From Petrolisthes cinctipes (lineage: Eukaryota; Arthropoda; Malacostraca; Decapoda; Porcellanidae): a stretch of 64,000 nt of DNA. This document shows positions 32,205 through 44,969 of this stretch, in pieces. Position 1 is the stretch's first letter. Every line of letters begins with the position of its first letter. The notes beneath the pieces are model-generated. The model was not told the origin of the DNA. It saw nothing but the letters and a program-made list of their open reading frames with translations, and did no database searches. The position numbers were made by a program, and so were the translations under genes. The DNA lies in NCBI GenBank assembly GCA_033782935.1, contig JAWQEG010000504.1, positions 191,001 through 255,000 of the forward strand, given 5' to 3'.

Positions 32205-32345
32205 AGTAAATGATTTTCCACCAAACTATTCCAAGCAACAGGATACTATTATATTTATTAATTGGTTCTGTTTCCTGGCACACTTTGGAGGAATCAAGGC
32301 ACTACAATGTAAACAAAAGTATTCTACATTCCCCTTTAAAGGCCT
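32205..32345 (+). mobile_element. Family Q element, copy 4 (5' part missing)
   Basis: CCAAACTATTCCAAGCAACA through GGAATCAAGGCACTACAATG matches the 3' two-thirds of the other Q copies. Confidence 0.7.
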
Positions 32346-32469
32346 AGCTAGGACTTTACTTTTATTGAAATTAAAAAAAATATGTATTAATGAAGTAGAG
32401 TTAATTTATTTATATATTAAAAAAAAAAAAAAAGTATCACTAGAAGCAACGTTACACTTTTTTTGTTTA

Positions 32470-32790
32470 ATTTAAGGGGGTGCTGGAATAGGGGGACAGG
32501 CTTGCGGGGGTTTTGGGGGGTGCTGGAATAGGAAGACAGGCTTGCGGGGGGGGGGGGGGTTAGGGGACAGGCTTGGGGGGGTTTTGGGGGGTGCGTGAAT
32601 AGGGGACAGGCTTTCTACGCCCCACCCCCCCCAAGCCTGTCCCCTACTCCCGCAACCCCCTAACCCCCCCCCCCCCCAAGCCTGTCCCCCTACTCCCGCA
32701 ACCCCCTAACCCCCCCCAAGCCTGTCCCCTACTCCTGCACCCCCCTAAACCCCCCCCCCCCCAAGCCTGTCCCCTTACTACCGCACCCCC
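32470..32790. repeat. Inverted G-rich/C-rich minisatellite
   Basis: The left half (32,475-32,612) repeats GGGGTGCTGGAATAGGGG.ACAGGCTTG with G-runs up to 13. The right half (32,613-32,790) repeats CCAAGCCTGTCCCC.TACTCCCG with C-runs of similar length. The halves can pair as a hairpin and each strand can form G-quadruplex or i-motif structures. Confidence 0.85.
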
Positions 32791-33079
32791 TTAATAATTA
32801 TACGATCACAGCTACTAAAAAAAACGCTGCTGCCACAACCCCAGAAAAGTAGCGCTACAAACGCTCGATATAAAGCCATAATAATCAGGCCCTAAACACG
32901 ACCAATGTATATCTTTATTTGTATATGTTTTTGACACAATATAATTATGACGGAATATTATTATGCACACACATTTTAGCAGCGCCATCGAATAACAGAC
33001 GTGCGTTAGTGGCGCTGCAAAGTGGCTACTGGTATATGGAAAAAAAAAAAAAAAAAAAAATACTGGCAGCGAGCGGAGG
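32791..33079. other. Unassigned sequence and A-run
   Basis: No gene or repeat recognised apart from an A-run at about 33,040-33,060 directly before the G-rich array. Confidence 0.4.
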
Positions 33080-33774
33080 TTTGGGAAAAATGGGGTTATG
33101 GGTTTGGGAAAAAATGGGGTTATGGATTTGGGAAAAATGGGGTTATGGGTTTGGGAAAAATGGGGTTATGGGTTTGGGAAAAAATGGGGTTATGGGTTTG
33201 GGAAAAAATGGGGTTATGGGTTTGGGGAAAATGGGGTTATGGGTTTGAGAAAAATAGGGTTATGGGTTTGGAAAAAAAATGGGGTTATGGGTTTGGAAAA
33301 AATGGGGTTATGGATTTGGGAAAAATGGGGTTATGGGTTTGGGAAAAATGGGGTTATGGATTTGGGAAAATGGGGTTATGGGTTTGAGAAAAATAGGGTT
33401 ATGGGTTTGGGAAAAATGGGGTTATGGGTTTGGGAAAAAATAGGGTTATGGGTTTGGGAAAAATGGGGTTATGGGTTTCGGAAAAATGGGGTTATGGGTT
33501 TGGGAAAAATGGGGTTATGGGTTTGGGAAAAATGGGGTTATGGGTTTGGGAAAAATGGGGTTATGGGTTTGGGAAAAATGGGGTTATGGGTTTGGGAAAA
33601 ATGGGGTTATGGATTTGGGAAAAATGGGGTTATGGGTTTGGGAAAAATGGGGTTATGGGTTTGGGAAAAAATAGGGTTATGGGTTTGGGAAAAATGGGGT
33701 TATGGATTTGGGAAAAATGGGGTTATGGGTTTGGGAAAAATGGGGTTATGGGTTTGGGAAAAATGGGGTTATGG
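33080..33774. repeat. ~23-24-bp satellite, G-rich orientation (GGGTTTGGGAAAAATGGGGTTAT)n
   Basis: About 30 units. All three frames stay open, producing repetitive Gly-Val-Met-Gly-Leu-type ORFs that are not genes. Confidence 0.95.
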
Positions 33775-33775
33775 G

Positions 33776-33975
33776 CCGTATTCAAGAACATTCGTGGTGC
33801 ATACAATGGCGTGGTACCGATACGATGGCTCCATTGACGAACAATAAGGCCATCGTACCAGTACCACGCCATCGTATTCACCACAAACGTTCTTGAATAT
33901 GGCGATTCTTTAATTCTCTCCTTTCTTTATTCAGACATTCACCTCTAATTTCTTTTCGTCTTCACTCTCTCTCTC

Positions 33976-34015
<40 letters not shown>

Positions 34016-34292
34016 TCTCTCTCTTACACACACACACACATACTCTCTCTCTCTCTTACACACACATACACACACACACACACACACTCTCTTCCTTGCC
34101 CACTTCTTCCTCTCCCTCCATCTATCACTCTTTTTTCTGTTTCTTCCACTTACCTTTTTTCTTCCCTTTCCATCCATCCCTCTCTCTCTCTCTCTCTCTC
34201 TCTCTCGGGCGCCATATGACCTCATTGTTGTGGCGCCTAATATCAATCAATCAATCAATCAATCAGTCAATCAATCTATCTTGAATATGGCC
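33776..34292. mobile_element. TIR element GGGCCATATTCAAGA..TCTTGAATATGGCCC
   Basis: The left end CCGTATTCAAGAACATTCGT and right end ATCTTGAATATGGCCC are inverted; 33,779-33,905 is a further internal hairpin around GTGGTACCGATACGATGGC. The middle is (CA)n and (CT)n microsatellite. The corresponding copy in the other arm is 59,511-59,893. Related ends appear near 63,908. Confidence 0.65.
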
Positions 34293-36142
34293 CACAGTTT
34301 CACACATACTATTTCACACAATCAAATATCCACCGACACTTTCCTTCCATTTATTTAAAGTTCTTTTTTTACCTTTAGTACAAGCCCTAGCACTCTGGGA
34401 AACATTAAGTTAATTGCCGCTAAAGGCCATAAAGTTATTTGATACATGGTGGAATATTAATATGAGTAAATATATGTAAAGAATTCCATCGTGCAAATAA
34501 ATCAGTATCATAACAAAATACAGTAAAAATATCTTATAACTCCACCTTACGTCAACTTATCGGCACCACAGAACAGAGTCATGCACATAATAGTATTACA
34601 CTGGCTTATTTTCCCGTCCTGTGGACAATCAATGACTTTTCTACGTCCTCCAACCCGTTTTGAGAGTTGTAGAGGGCAACGAGGAATCTATGCCAGGCAA
34701 ATTTAGATTGAGATCGGAGGATGAGGGACTTAAAAACTGGAAGATATGCGTGCCAGGAGAAATGAAGTCATTCATACACGTAAAGCAACATTCACGGACC
34801 CAACACGTACCACAGTAACCACACCGAAGTCATCTAGTTTAAGTAAAATAAGTAAAATACCAGAATATAATTATATTATAGGTCATTTGCCGCATAACCT
34901 TTCAACACGACACAATCACTGACAGTATCAAAGCTGAAAATATATTTTATTCTAATGGAATCGCTATATTTTATGGAAATATCACACACTGTTAAACGCG
35001 AAATCTATTAAATGTCAGAAAGTTATGGAGTATCGCACACTGTTAATTGTAAAATCGGTAATTATCTATTCTATTGCTGTTTTCTATTACCGCGAAATCC
35101 ATTAAAAGGACAGTAAATTATGAATAATCATGAATGTATACTTACAATGATAGTACTAAGTTGTCGACAGCATTACAACAACGAGTAGAATACAGCTCAC
35201 ACGTCCTCTCTATTGACTAACCGAGTCTGATGTGAGTATCACGTGACTTGACCGAGTTGACTCAGTCATTCTGTACGGTATTAATACCGTCCTGTGCTGT
35301 TGTACAGTGTGTCAATTTGTGTTGCCAAGCAGTGCTATGCTTGTGATGGTTGAAATCCCCAACAAGATTTTTACCCCATTTCACACGAATTCGTATATCT
35401 TGCTAATAAATATTTCATTGGTTTCCTGCACAAAAACAGGTATTATTTGCATAACGATATAAATAATAGCAACCCTGCTTGTCAATCCAAAAGTAAAGAC
35501 ATTATTTAACTCGTTTCTTATAATCTATGTATTTCCTTGAATATGGTTCCCTAACTCTGGGTATAAATCCACATAATTGGCAACATTGTACACGTTGGAA
35601 TGTTGGGGAACCCGGGAGAGGAAGGTTACCAGCGTTACAACCTCAGACTAGTTCGTGGTAAAATCAATAGTTGCCAGATAACGCAAAGAGTTTACTATAC
35701 ACAACTTTTGTTTAATTCATCCTATCACAATTTACTACCACACTGTGTTATTCAACTGTGACTGATTAAATTATAGCACCTGAATAATTGGAAGAGAAAT
35801 TAAGTTTACTGTTTTTTGGTTATAATAATCTCAAATATACTCTCCTACAAGTACTGTACACTTTCCCAATCCAATTTACCCTGTTCTGTTCCCGTCTAGT
35901 CTGACTGGGCAGATCTATACAGATATGTTATGCAATCAATAGTTCAATACTTCCTGCTTTCAAGGATATTTACTCTGCTTTTATTTTTACAACCATTTCA
36001 TACCACTGCAAATAATTGAAGAAAAACAACTCCTTATTCTTGTAATACCCTATATACTTTACAAGGTAGCCTATTATTCAAGTGTTTGTCCATAATCACT
36101 CCCATTAATTCTTTTCTGTCAAATATATTTCTAATTCATGTA

Positions 36143-36326
36143 CAGTCGGCCTCAGGAATTCGTAGCAGTTAGAAAATTCACTTTAGTATTTTCCTAACAA
36201 CAAACTTTTCTAGTAATTTTATATGTCTCATACTTGAATCAGTCAGAAGAACAATGCCTACAGTATGTGCAGAATAAATGACCCCTTTTAACCAATGTTT
36301 TGTATACGAATTCCTGAGGCCGACTG
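36143..36326. mobile_element. Tc1/mariner-type MITE, 184 bp (left arm)
   Basis: CAGTCGGCCTCAGGAATTCG and CGAATTCCTGAGGCCGACTG are perfect inverted termini flanked by TA. The other-arm copy is 48,901-49,084. Confidence 0.9.
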
Positions 36327-36644
36327 TACTTCACACCCTTATTGGTTATTTCCGTCGCAAATACATTAAATACAACCACCCTTAATTGATTAAATTTTCC
36401 GCTGGTATTCGTTCTGGCCACATATGCGGCATATCTAGCCAGGTAAGGTGCTGTACCTATTCCTGAATGACAGGTGATCAGGAAATCCACCGCTTCTTCA
36501 TAGAGGCAGCCAAGCTCTATCCACCCACAGTCCATATGGACCGTGTATCCACCCATTCAATGATTCAAAACACCACCACTCTCAAATAAAAAGGTACAGT
36601 CACGGCAAATAGTCCTTGACCAGTCAGTGATGGATAGCCGTGAC

Positions 36645-37975
36645 TAGTGATACAAAGCAAAAAAAAAGTGCATTATTTTTTTTAAATAAAAAACGTTAAA
36701 AAAAAACTTGTTTTTTATTGTGTTTTTTTATATATATGCAGCTAGAATGCCACATTATTTCTCTTATGCTTTAATACAACATATACAGCATTTCGTTAAA
36801 CCCTTCACACATTTATATAGTAGAATTACACTCATTTGAATCACTGACAAACCATTTCAGTACCTTCATCATACAAGTGCATGGTACTGGTGAGTATCCC
36901 CTTCTTAAAGCACTGAATACTCCATTTTCATTTTCTTTCTTTCATGTTACCCTATAATTATTACTCCCATTGTTCCCTATTTCATTTCAAAATTACTAAG
37001 CAAGATAAAGTTTCTGGATTTGTGACCTTACTTAAGCCTATTGCAAATGCAATAACTGCAATAGAAGGAGATAAGCACAACATGTCAATAGTAATGAAAA
37101 AATTTCAAGATTTAGAAAAAGGATTAGAGGAAAATATACCAAAGAGTCCTGTTATGGAGAAAGAAGAAGAGGTAGTGAAGGCAATTTTTAGAAAAGGAAG
37201 AGATTACAGCATCACAAAGAATCACTATGCTGCAAACCTTCTTGATCCCAATTATAAAGGAATGCATCTTACTGAAAATGAAATCATAGATGCTTTTTAA
37301 ATCATCCATGACCTAGCTAACAATATGATAGATACTGATGGATCTGTAGTCATGGGTAAATTAGCAAACTATCGATCCAACCAGAGTATTTTTAACAAAG
37401 GATGCATTTGGACTGCTATAAATCATACAACTCAAAGCTCCTGGTGGAAAGGACTTTGTGGCTCAACTCAGCTATCAAAAATAGCAACATCTGTTTTAAA
37501 TCTACCTCCAACAAGTGCTGCAGTTGAGAGGAGTTTTAGCAAGCATGCAAACATACATTCACTGAAGAGAAACAAACTCACAACTGAGAGAGCTGCCAAG
37601 CTAGTATATATTGCTCATAAATTGAAACTAACTGAAGGTGATGTATTCTCCACTGAACATGCAAGTCAACCTCAAGAAACTCAAAGAGAACCTAGCATTA
37701 CATCAGGAAGTAAAGATGCAGGCGGTTTATCAACATCTGTTCGAAGTGACAGTAGCGATGAAGAATCCTGTGTAACTATAAGTGATTATGATGACATGGA
37801 AATAAGTGACAAGGAAGATGAATAGTCTGGTGATTATATAGATAACATTTAATAGTTGTGTCAACTTGTGTGAATATTGTGCAAGCAGCAAACCTGTCTA
37901 TACAAAGGAAAAAAAAAAGTTTTTTTTTTTTTTACCTGAGGAAAAAAAAAACGGTTTTTTTTTTTTGCATCACTA
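36645..37975 (+). mobile_element. hAT transposon, internally deleted (hAT-1)
   Basis: Termini TAGTGATACAAAGC and TTGCATCACTA are inverted, with the 8-bp target duplication GCCGTGAC (36,637-36,644) and GCCATGAC (37,976-37,983). An 8-bp duplication and TAGTG ends are hAT hallmarks. At 1.33 kb it keeps only the C-terminal part of transposase. Confidence 0.9.
36989..37825 (+). pseudogene. hAT transposase C-terminal fragment
   Basis: One frame with a single internal TAA (37,298-37,300) where the other copy has a Glu codon. LPPTSAAVERSFSKHANIHS followed by RNKLTTERAAKLVYIAHKLK is the hAT C-terminal dimerisation motif. An acidic tail ends at 37,825. The BED zinc finger and the N-terminal catalytic half are absent, so it cannot be an active transposase. 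The 5' limit is set at the beginning of similarity and is approximate. Confidence 0.85.
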
Positions 37976-38029
37976 GCCATGACCAACACAGGAGCGTCCG
38001 AAAACTCGAAACATTTATACCCATACTAT

Positions 38030-38561
38030 TGTAGTGGCGCCATACGCCCCACTCTATTTTCCTCTATATATATTCCATGTGCTGGTACGCCGCTCCCTGT
38101 TCCTTTGTACTTTCCCCGTCCCAGACAAGCCACAGTCTGGTGGTTTGGTTAATCCCGTCCCTTGGCTCAGCTTAACGTACTCTTGGGAACCCAGCAGCCA
38201 GCCTCCCGCTTCCTTCAGGTATGAACCGAGGTGGGTGCAGCAGGTCAGGTGATGGCGTGATCACGTGAGTGATGCTACATACGGGAACCTGAAGCAAGAA
38301 GATAAAAGAACGGAGCGGTGCTTGTATAGTAGACTATCCAGCGAGCTTCCGAGGTAGAAGGACCAGCCTTATTCCTGCCGTCGTGTCACACCTGCAGTCC
38401 ACGTGTTCCCACTCCGACCACACGCTGTACCCCTACAGCGGCAGACTGGCCTTCCCCATATCATATTTACTGCACCTTTGTATGTTACCAAATAAACTGT
38501 ACCGTGTATTCTAGAGTCTGTTCACCCGGGTAGATGCATAAGGAGCTTCCTTACTGTCTCA
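38030..38561 (+). repeat. Gypsy-2 LTR (left arm)
   Basis: Starts TGTAGTGGCGCC, like the gypsy-1 LTR (TGTAGTGGCC in sense), and ends about TACTGTCTCA. AATAAA lies at 38,491-38,496, shortly before TAGAGTCTGTTCACC, a string shared with gypsy-1. It is followed by TTGTTGACCCCGG, a primer-binding-site candidate close to gypsy-1's TTGGTGACCCCGG. Confidence 0.7.
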
Positions 38562-39968
38562 ATTGTTGACCCCGGCTTTTCAACTCTGTTACATGGTACA
38601 CAGTAGTACGGACATCGCACGCAAGTTCCACTACGCTACGTGCACTTCAACCTCGGCAACACGTCAACACCGACGTTCCAGCAACCCCACAGGTACGCTT
38701 CAATCAACACTTCACCTACGACGACCTCATCATTTTGCTCCTAAGGTATCCCTACACTTACACTTCCCTATCCCCGTGCATGAGCTTCTATTCGTATTGT
38801 GTCCACGTTCCCCAGTGCCACCCATTTTTGCATAACGTAATTTTGCCCCCATTACTTTACTCTCCTGTCTGTTCTGTGTCTCCTTACTCCCGCCTTTCTT
38901 TTGCTACCTTACCTACCCTTCCATTCTACCACCCTGCTGTTATTTCCTACTTCCTAGACCCCTATTCTCTCCTGCACAACAAGGATACCCCCTTCCTGCT
39001 TATTTTCCCGCCCTCCCTTCCCCCACTACACACACACACGTTACTCTCCTAAGGGGTACCTATTCGCCTTCTCCTCTACTTTAGGTGCATCGCTGCCTGT
39101 TACTCGTTCCTCCACGTGCTACACTCCAGCCACGTGCACATCCCTCAACGTTACTCTACGTGCATCGCTGCCCGACATCGCTCCTCTACGTGCCCACGTG
39201 CTCCACTCCAGCCACGTGCACAGCACCACAATACTACCTGCATCGCTGCCCGATCGTCTCACCTCTATCACACACGTGCTCAACTCCAACCACGGCACGC
39301 CATAAGCAAACACCACGTGCATCGCCGACAACACCCTACGACGCTGCAATCAAATACGCCACACACACGTCAATCTGTAAGCTAAGTACTGTTTATGCCA
39401 ATTCCACCACTTTTCCTCAGTGACCCCTCCCCCAAGTGTTACTTCTCTCCATTTTCTTCCATACCTTTTTGTACGTATTATTGTATAAATCCCCGCGCCA
39501 CCTATTCCTGTGTCCCACACACACACCTACGCCCATACTACTCACCACCACTGTTATATTATTATTACTACACTCTCATACCCATACCTTTCCTATAGTT
39601 CCCACCGTATTACACCAAGGACACCACTCTAGCCTCACAAACAGTATCGTTCCCCCCATCACTCAATGCTGCCGTTCACTCACCCCCACAACATTCTTCC
39701 ACTTCAACACCCACTACTTCCTCGTTACATAACGCCACCTCACAATCACCTTATGTCCCACCTTTCTCACTTAACGTACACATTTTGTTCCGTCATATGG
39801 AAACTCTGTGGTGCTCCGCAAACTTCACGAGTGAACAGAAGTTCAATGCCGTCCTCCGGGTACTCCCAGAGGACGTATTCGATGCTATCCCTACCACTAT
39901 CACTCAACACCCATCCTACGAAGATTCGAAGGACGCTATCGTTTCACCTCATGGTATGTCCGGTCATG
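38562..39968 (+). mobile_element. Gypsy-2 leader and 5' gag fragment (left arm)
   Basis: A pyrimidine-rich 1.2-kb leader precedes gag from about 39,770. Gag reads [20 protein letters not shown] and VLPEDVFDAIPTTITQHPSY, matching gypsy-1 gag ([20 protein letters not shown]). Gag similarity stops at about 39,965 and the next bases belong to other repeats, so the element is cut at the palindrome junction. Confidence 0.8.
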
Positions 39969-40480
39969 GTATGGCTGGTCAAGGACTATCTGCCGCGACT
40001 GTACAGTCCCAATCTAATGGAAGGGAAACACCACCATCGTCCAGACAAGCACATCAACGGTTGTTTCTACCCGGCGAGTTATTGGGGAGAGAGTGAGAGT
40101 AAGGGAGAGTGGGGGGAGGTGTAGAGAGGGACTGATGGAGAGAGAAAGGGGAGGGGAGGGGAGTACAGCTGCAACACTGATATGAGAAACCACTTGGCTG
40201 GCTGATAGTGGACGGTTACCAAGTCAACATCAATATGGATTGATAAATATGCCTTAACTTTGGGTGAAATGGGATCCATCATAAAGCATAATAAATTTTT
40301 TATATACCGTGGCAAATTAGAATAGACTGAAGTAACCGATAGAATATTGTGCGGTTATATAGATCATGATTATTATGACTAGTATAAACAAACATGTGAA
40401 CCAACCAACATCTCGAAGCTTCATTACTTAATAATCTCACAGGCCTTGGCTGACGACCTTCAGTCCTGAGGTTGAGGTAG
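39969..40480. other. Palindrome junction region, no gene
   Basis: Here left-arm gypsy-2 (plus) ends and gypsy-2 pol (minus) begins. It contains a GA-rich run (40,080-40,165), a piece resembling the element at 36,600 (TGGTCAAGGACTATCTGCCG), and unassigned AT-rich DNA. Confidence 0.5.
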
Positions 40481-40842
40481 CAAACTAGCAGTGTGCGAGT
40501 GTGATTGCGTGGGGGCACACATGTACCCGCAGGGGGAAGGTCTGGGGGCATGAGAGGGGGAACACGTGCGTGTACATGGGACGACGTACAGTGAGCTGGG
40601 TCCGTGCGTGGTTGAGGGCGTGGCATAGTAGTGTGGGTAGCTTGGGCGTGTAGATCAACTTGTCGTAGCGTAGAGTGTGAGGAACGTACGGCGGCGGTGT
40701 AGGAGTGACGTAGAGGTGCAGGCAGAGAGGTGTCCTGAGGGTTCGTGTGCTTGTTCGTTGCCTCGAGGGTATGGTAATCATGGTTATTGTGTCGTTGCGT
40801 CGTGGGTACGCATGTTGCAGGCCTGGTGGGTTGGCTAGGGTG

Positions 40843-40893
40843 TGTGGCAGTGACATCTTGGGCGTGTTCTTGCCACATCCTTACTCGTTTCCC
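40843..40893 (-). promoter_or_regulatory. Gypsy-2 -1 frameshift signal
   Basis: GGGAAAC (40,893-40,887) is the third- and second-last gag codon context before the TAA stop at 40,881; TGTGGCA (40,877-40,871) can pair with TGCCACA (40,849-40,843) as a 7-bp stem. The heptamer and spacing equal those of gypsy-1. Confidence 0.7.
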
Positions 40894-41374
40894 TGGTAAC
40901 CATGGGGTGGCTGGTGAGTGTCAGGGAACGCCCACTTGCAAGGTGGGCGGCAATTACGTGCGCCATTACCGAAGCGTTTGTGGTAGAAACACAGTTGCGT
41001 GAGTGGAGTGATGTTATTGTGTTGCTGGGGAGAAGGATTGACATGTGGGGGTATTGTTGTGCTGTGTGTGGTAGTGTATTGAGGCAAAGGAAGGAGAATG
41101 CGTGGGGATGCGGTGACATGTTGATGAAGTTAAGGGTGGATGTGTTGGGGGTGTGTGTTATGGAATGGAGTACTGGGGTGTATATACGTGTTGGGGAGAT
41201 GGTGTTGCGTAGTTGTTTGGTGGGGCTGAGTGGATATGTGTGTGTGAATTTGGTGATGTGGGCATGAGTGTGGGATGCTGGGGGAGGTCGGAAATGGGGT
41301 GAGAATGTTGGGGTGGGGGTGGTGTGTTATATTTATGAGGTTGAATGGACGTGGGGTGTGTGGAAGTGGATGTA

Positions 41375-43543
41375 CAGCTGGTCACAATTCCGTGAGGCCC
41401 ACCCAGCGTTGTCAACGTTGGCCGAGAAAACCCCGAAACACTAGTTGTGAGCTCTTCTCGCTCGAACCATTCACTGGTGGGAGGGAGAAGTAAGGAGGGT
41501 AGGGGGGGGGGGCTATACAAGAGAGGTGAGAAATTATTCTTGGGCAGGTGAAAAATGTGTGGAAGCCCAGTTATCAATTATTTATATACCGACATTCGTG
41601 TTAATTATTAACATGATTAAATGTAAGATTAACTTTTTAATATTATGATGTAACACAAAAACAACTGAGGTAATATTATTGTATACGGTACTTTTTTCGT
41701 TTAATATTCAATGGTTGTCATTAAGCACTAAACGCTGAAAAATACTTGCACAATAACTGAATAAGAATCATGAACCAGAATGCTCTTTATTAAATGAAGC
41801 AAATGTGAATACCTTTATATTACATGTGTCAAGTGTTGATACCAATAACGCACACTCCATTTCCCCCGTATCTACCTAACAGTTTATAATCAAGGCTCTC
41901 ATTATCCCTCACGTGATAGCAGCCTTGTAATATTCTGAATACTTTTAATAATGGCCTGTTGTATTGAATTATTGGAATTTGATTATGAAACCCTTGTTTT
42001 GTCATTTGTCTCTTGGAAGCAAAAATTATTATTTGCTCTGTCTCTCTCTTCTCCGTGTGTATCTTTCTTTTCTGTGTGCATGTAATACACTTATTTATAT
42101 GTAAGCCAGTACACACACACATAACATAATAATGTTGGTGACAGAGGTTCTATTGGTTTTATCTGTCATGAGTTGCGAGAGAACTACATTCATAATTATT
42201 TAAACATTGTAATAGTTCCATCAAGTAATGCATGGGATGCACAGTTGAGTTTCATCGGACATTTTAATAAAGAAGTTGGCAACTATTTTCAACATTTCTT
42301 TAAACTAAACTTTATTGAAGGCGTGTTAAGGTCTGAAATCCTGTGTTTCCCATCATACAATACCTTCCCAATACTCACACCGTTGTATTTGATGCCGTAT
42401 TGGTCTTTACTGGGTTCTGCTACAAGGTTGATATTAGTTAGTGTGACTTTCCATATACACTCTACCACCACTCACACCATTGTATTTGATGATGTGTTGG
42501 TCTTTACTGTCTTCTGCTACAAGGTTGATATTAGTGTGAATTTCCATATACACCTTGCCTTGTGAACTGACTGACTGCACCACCTTACACATCTTCAAGT
42601 CATCAGGACTGCCAACATGTTGGAGAGGGAATATTTCCACACCCAGTCTTCAATACCCTTACCAGTTTAGTGGTTTTCAACCAACTCAATCTTCTTCGAG
42701 TATCAAAACTAATGTGGGCTAACGAGAGTAGAGTCAACGTCAGTCTCTAATTAATGCAAAAAAAAAAAAAAAAAAAAAAGTACTGTTGACAAGCCTGTGG
42801 GTGCCAGACGCAATCTCCCTGGCCTCTGCTCACATGTATTATCTGCCAAAATAAACATTTTTGCTACCTAGAAACAGATGAAATACTGAGGGATTCATAG
42901 TAAATTACCAAACAGTACGTGTTCACTATTTTCAATACAACAGGCTATTATTAAAAGTATTCAGAATATTACAAGGTTGCTATCACGTGAGGGATAATGA
43001 GAGCCTTGATTATAAACTGTTAGGTAGATACGGAGGAAATGGAAGTGTGTGTTAGTGGTATCAACACTTGACACATGTAATATAAAGGTATTCACATTTG
43101 CTTCATTTAATAAAGAGCATTCTGGTTCATGATTCTTATTCAGTTATTGTGTAAGTATTTTTCAGCATTTAGTGCTTAATAATAACCATTATATATTATA
43201 CTAAAAAAATATACAATAATGTTACCTCAGTTGTTTTGTGTTACATCATAATATGAAAAAGTTAATCTTACCTTTAATGATGTTAATAATTGACACGAAT
43301 GTCGGTATATAAATAATTGATAACCGGGTGTATTTTCGTACTTTTATTAAAGCTTCCACACATTTTTCACCTCCCCAAGAATAATTTCTCACCTCTCTTG
43401 TATAGCCCCCCCCCCCTACCCTCCTTACTTCTCCTTCCCACCAGTGAATGGTTCGAGTGAGCAGAGCTCACAACTAGTGTTTCGGGGTTATCTCGGCCAA
43501 CGTTGACAACGCTGGGTGGGCCTCACGGAAGTGTGACCAGCTG
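41375..43543. mobile_element. Long-TIR (fold-back) element E1, 2.17 kb
   Basis: CAGCTGGTCACA and TGTGACCAGCTG termini, flanked by TA. Inverted repeats extend about 570 bp at each end (41,375-41,960 against 42,950-43,543). The roughly 1-kb core contains a 130-codon ORF (42,173-42,565) with no recognised domain. No transposase. Inserted in gypsy-2 gag. Confidence 0.85.
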
Positions 43544-43822
43544 TATGTGTTTGAAGGGTGGGATATGAGAGGTGTTGGTAGTGAGGAGAGGAAGCGGGTG
43601 GAGCGTGATGTGTAGAGGGTGTTGAAGATGGTGGCGTAGTGGTGGTTGTGTTGACGTGGTGGTGTAGTTGTGGTGGGTCGGCCTCAGAATAAACGTTCAT
43701 GATAGCATCCGCATGTTTCACGTACTGGTTAATGGGAAGGTCAAGGTGGGCCTGGAGGTGGAGTTGCACCATCGCAGGGAACAGCTTGGAGTGGCGCCTC
43801 TGAGAAGTGGTCTCCAGCCTGC

Positions 43823-44064
43823 ATATTATCCAAGTCTGGAAGGGTATATGTCAGTGCTTGATTTGGTTAGGTTAAGGTTAGGTCCAGTTTAGGTTAGGTT
43901 AGGTCAGGTTATGTTATGTACAAATTAGGTAAAATAAGCTGGGAAAGAGAATGAAACTATTTCAAAGATTATCCCATGGTTGGTTTTATCGTTATAACCC
44001 AAACGTTATTCTCCTTCCAACCGCCATGATTTGGGCCCAGCAGTAAGTGGTAGCCAGCCAGACT
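43823..44064. mobile_element. Short TIR insertion S, 242 bp
   Basis: ATATTATCCAAGTCTGG at the left and CCAGACTTGGATAATAT at the right are perfect inverted repeats, flanked by similar GGC(G/T)GGAGAC strings on the minus strand. It contains a GGTTAGGTTA run at 43,866-43,912. It interrupts gypsy-2 gag. Confidence 0.75.
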
Positions 44065-44108
44065 TGGATAATATGTCTCCCGCCTTCTCATTCAGCTGCT
44101 GCATGTAC

Positions 44109-44966
44109 AGTTGGCTCCACTCCCGCGTTTCTCCCCTAGCGTTGCCAATGTTTGACCACTCAGGAATTCGAATCCCTAAGCACAAGTTAAAAGACTCGAA
44201 ACATACATACATACGGTCCCCCAGAGTGAGGGTGTGGTTGGAGGGTTGAGAGAGGGAGGTGTTGGGGGACTGAGAGAAAAGGGGGGTTTAGGTAGGAAAC
44301 GGCAGGAGGGAGGGTTGGCGGTAAGAAATTAAGGTGTAGTGAGGAAAAATTTAAGCTATTAGAGAAAGATGCTAGTAATGATTGATCTTTATCAATTATT
44401 ATTATCATTAGGCCTATTATTTATCTATTTTACGGCGAAATAGACAACTCAAACCATATAATCACGCCGTGAAGTATATCGATCATTGTTTTTTTTTTTT
44501 TTTGCGAGTTAGGTAGCCAAGACCATATGACCCGCCGAGGAGAAGTTGATAGAGAAGTAAGACAGTAGATGTTTATCAATAATCTGCAGTCAACTGGACC
44601 ATAGTAACATAATGTGATGTTAGATTAATTCACTTCCTTCTCACCCTACCGTTCAATCCCCATCCCCAACTTACAACCTCTCAATCTACCTTCAGACATT
44701 AAGACGCCATACAACCTGTGATGCCAGAGGTCTTCTATTCAGTGGTATAATATTCTTTCCTTAATTTAACGTGTTTCATGCTTTCACTGTGATTGCGTTA
44801 TTCAAGCTGCAAATACAGGAGTTTAAAATGCCTTGAGGTGTAATGTCAGTTAGCATTGCAAGATTAATGAATGTTTCGAGTCTTTTAACTTGTGCTTAGG
44901 GATTCGAATTCCTGAGTGGTCAAACATTGGCAACGCTAGGGGAGAAACGCGGGAGTGGAGCCAACT
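44109..44966. mobile_element. TIR insertion C, 858 bp (GTAC target)
   Basis: AGTTGGCTCCACTCCCGCGT and ACGCGGGAGTGGAGCCAACT are inverted, with arms of about 100 bp, flanked by GTAC (44,105-44,108 and 44,967-44,970). The interior has no recognisable gene. Confidence 0.85.
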
Positions 44967-44969
44967 GTA

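Larger units (their letters stand above)
31015..39968 (+). repeat. Left arm of a large imperfect palindrome
   Basis: The arm matches 60,470-47,215 in reverse. Anchors: 31,025-31,100 with 60,395-60,470; 33,842-34,300 with 59,930-59,510; 34,560-34,760 with 58,180-57,960; 35,000-36,644 with 50,394-48,580; hAT 36,645-37,366 with 48,579-47,834; 39,360-39,965 with 47,820-47,218. The arms differ by a few percent and by insertions, so they are not trivially identical. Unassigned stretches 34,510-36,140 and 36,330-36,600 hold no recognisable gene. Confidence 0.85.

Noticed and set aside
31754..33847. Repetitive ORFs rich in G-V-M-G-L-W
   Set aside because: Artefacts of the 23-24-bp satellite, present in several frames and on both strands with no start context or non-repeat domain.
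36239..36556. 105-codon ORF duplicated at 48,671-48,988
   Set aside because: It overlaps the terminus of a 184-bp MITE and has no domain; similarity between copies is explained by the palindrome arms.
38563..39732. Several 60-112-codon Pro/His/Tyr-rich ORFs
   Set aside because: They fall in the pyrimidine-rich gypsy-2 leader, overlap in multiple frames and have no domain.
43865..43915. GGTTAGGTTAGG run as arthropod telomere repeat
   Set aside because: Only a short degenerate run inside a small TIR insertion; no extended TTAGG array.
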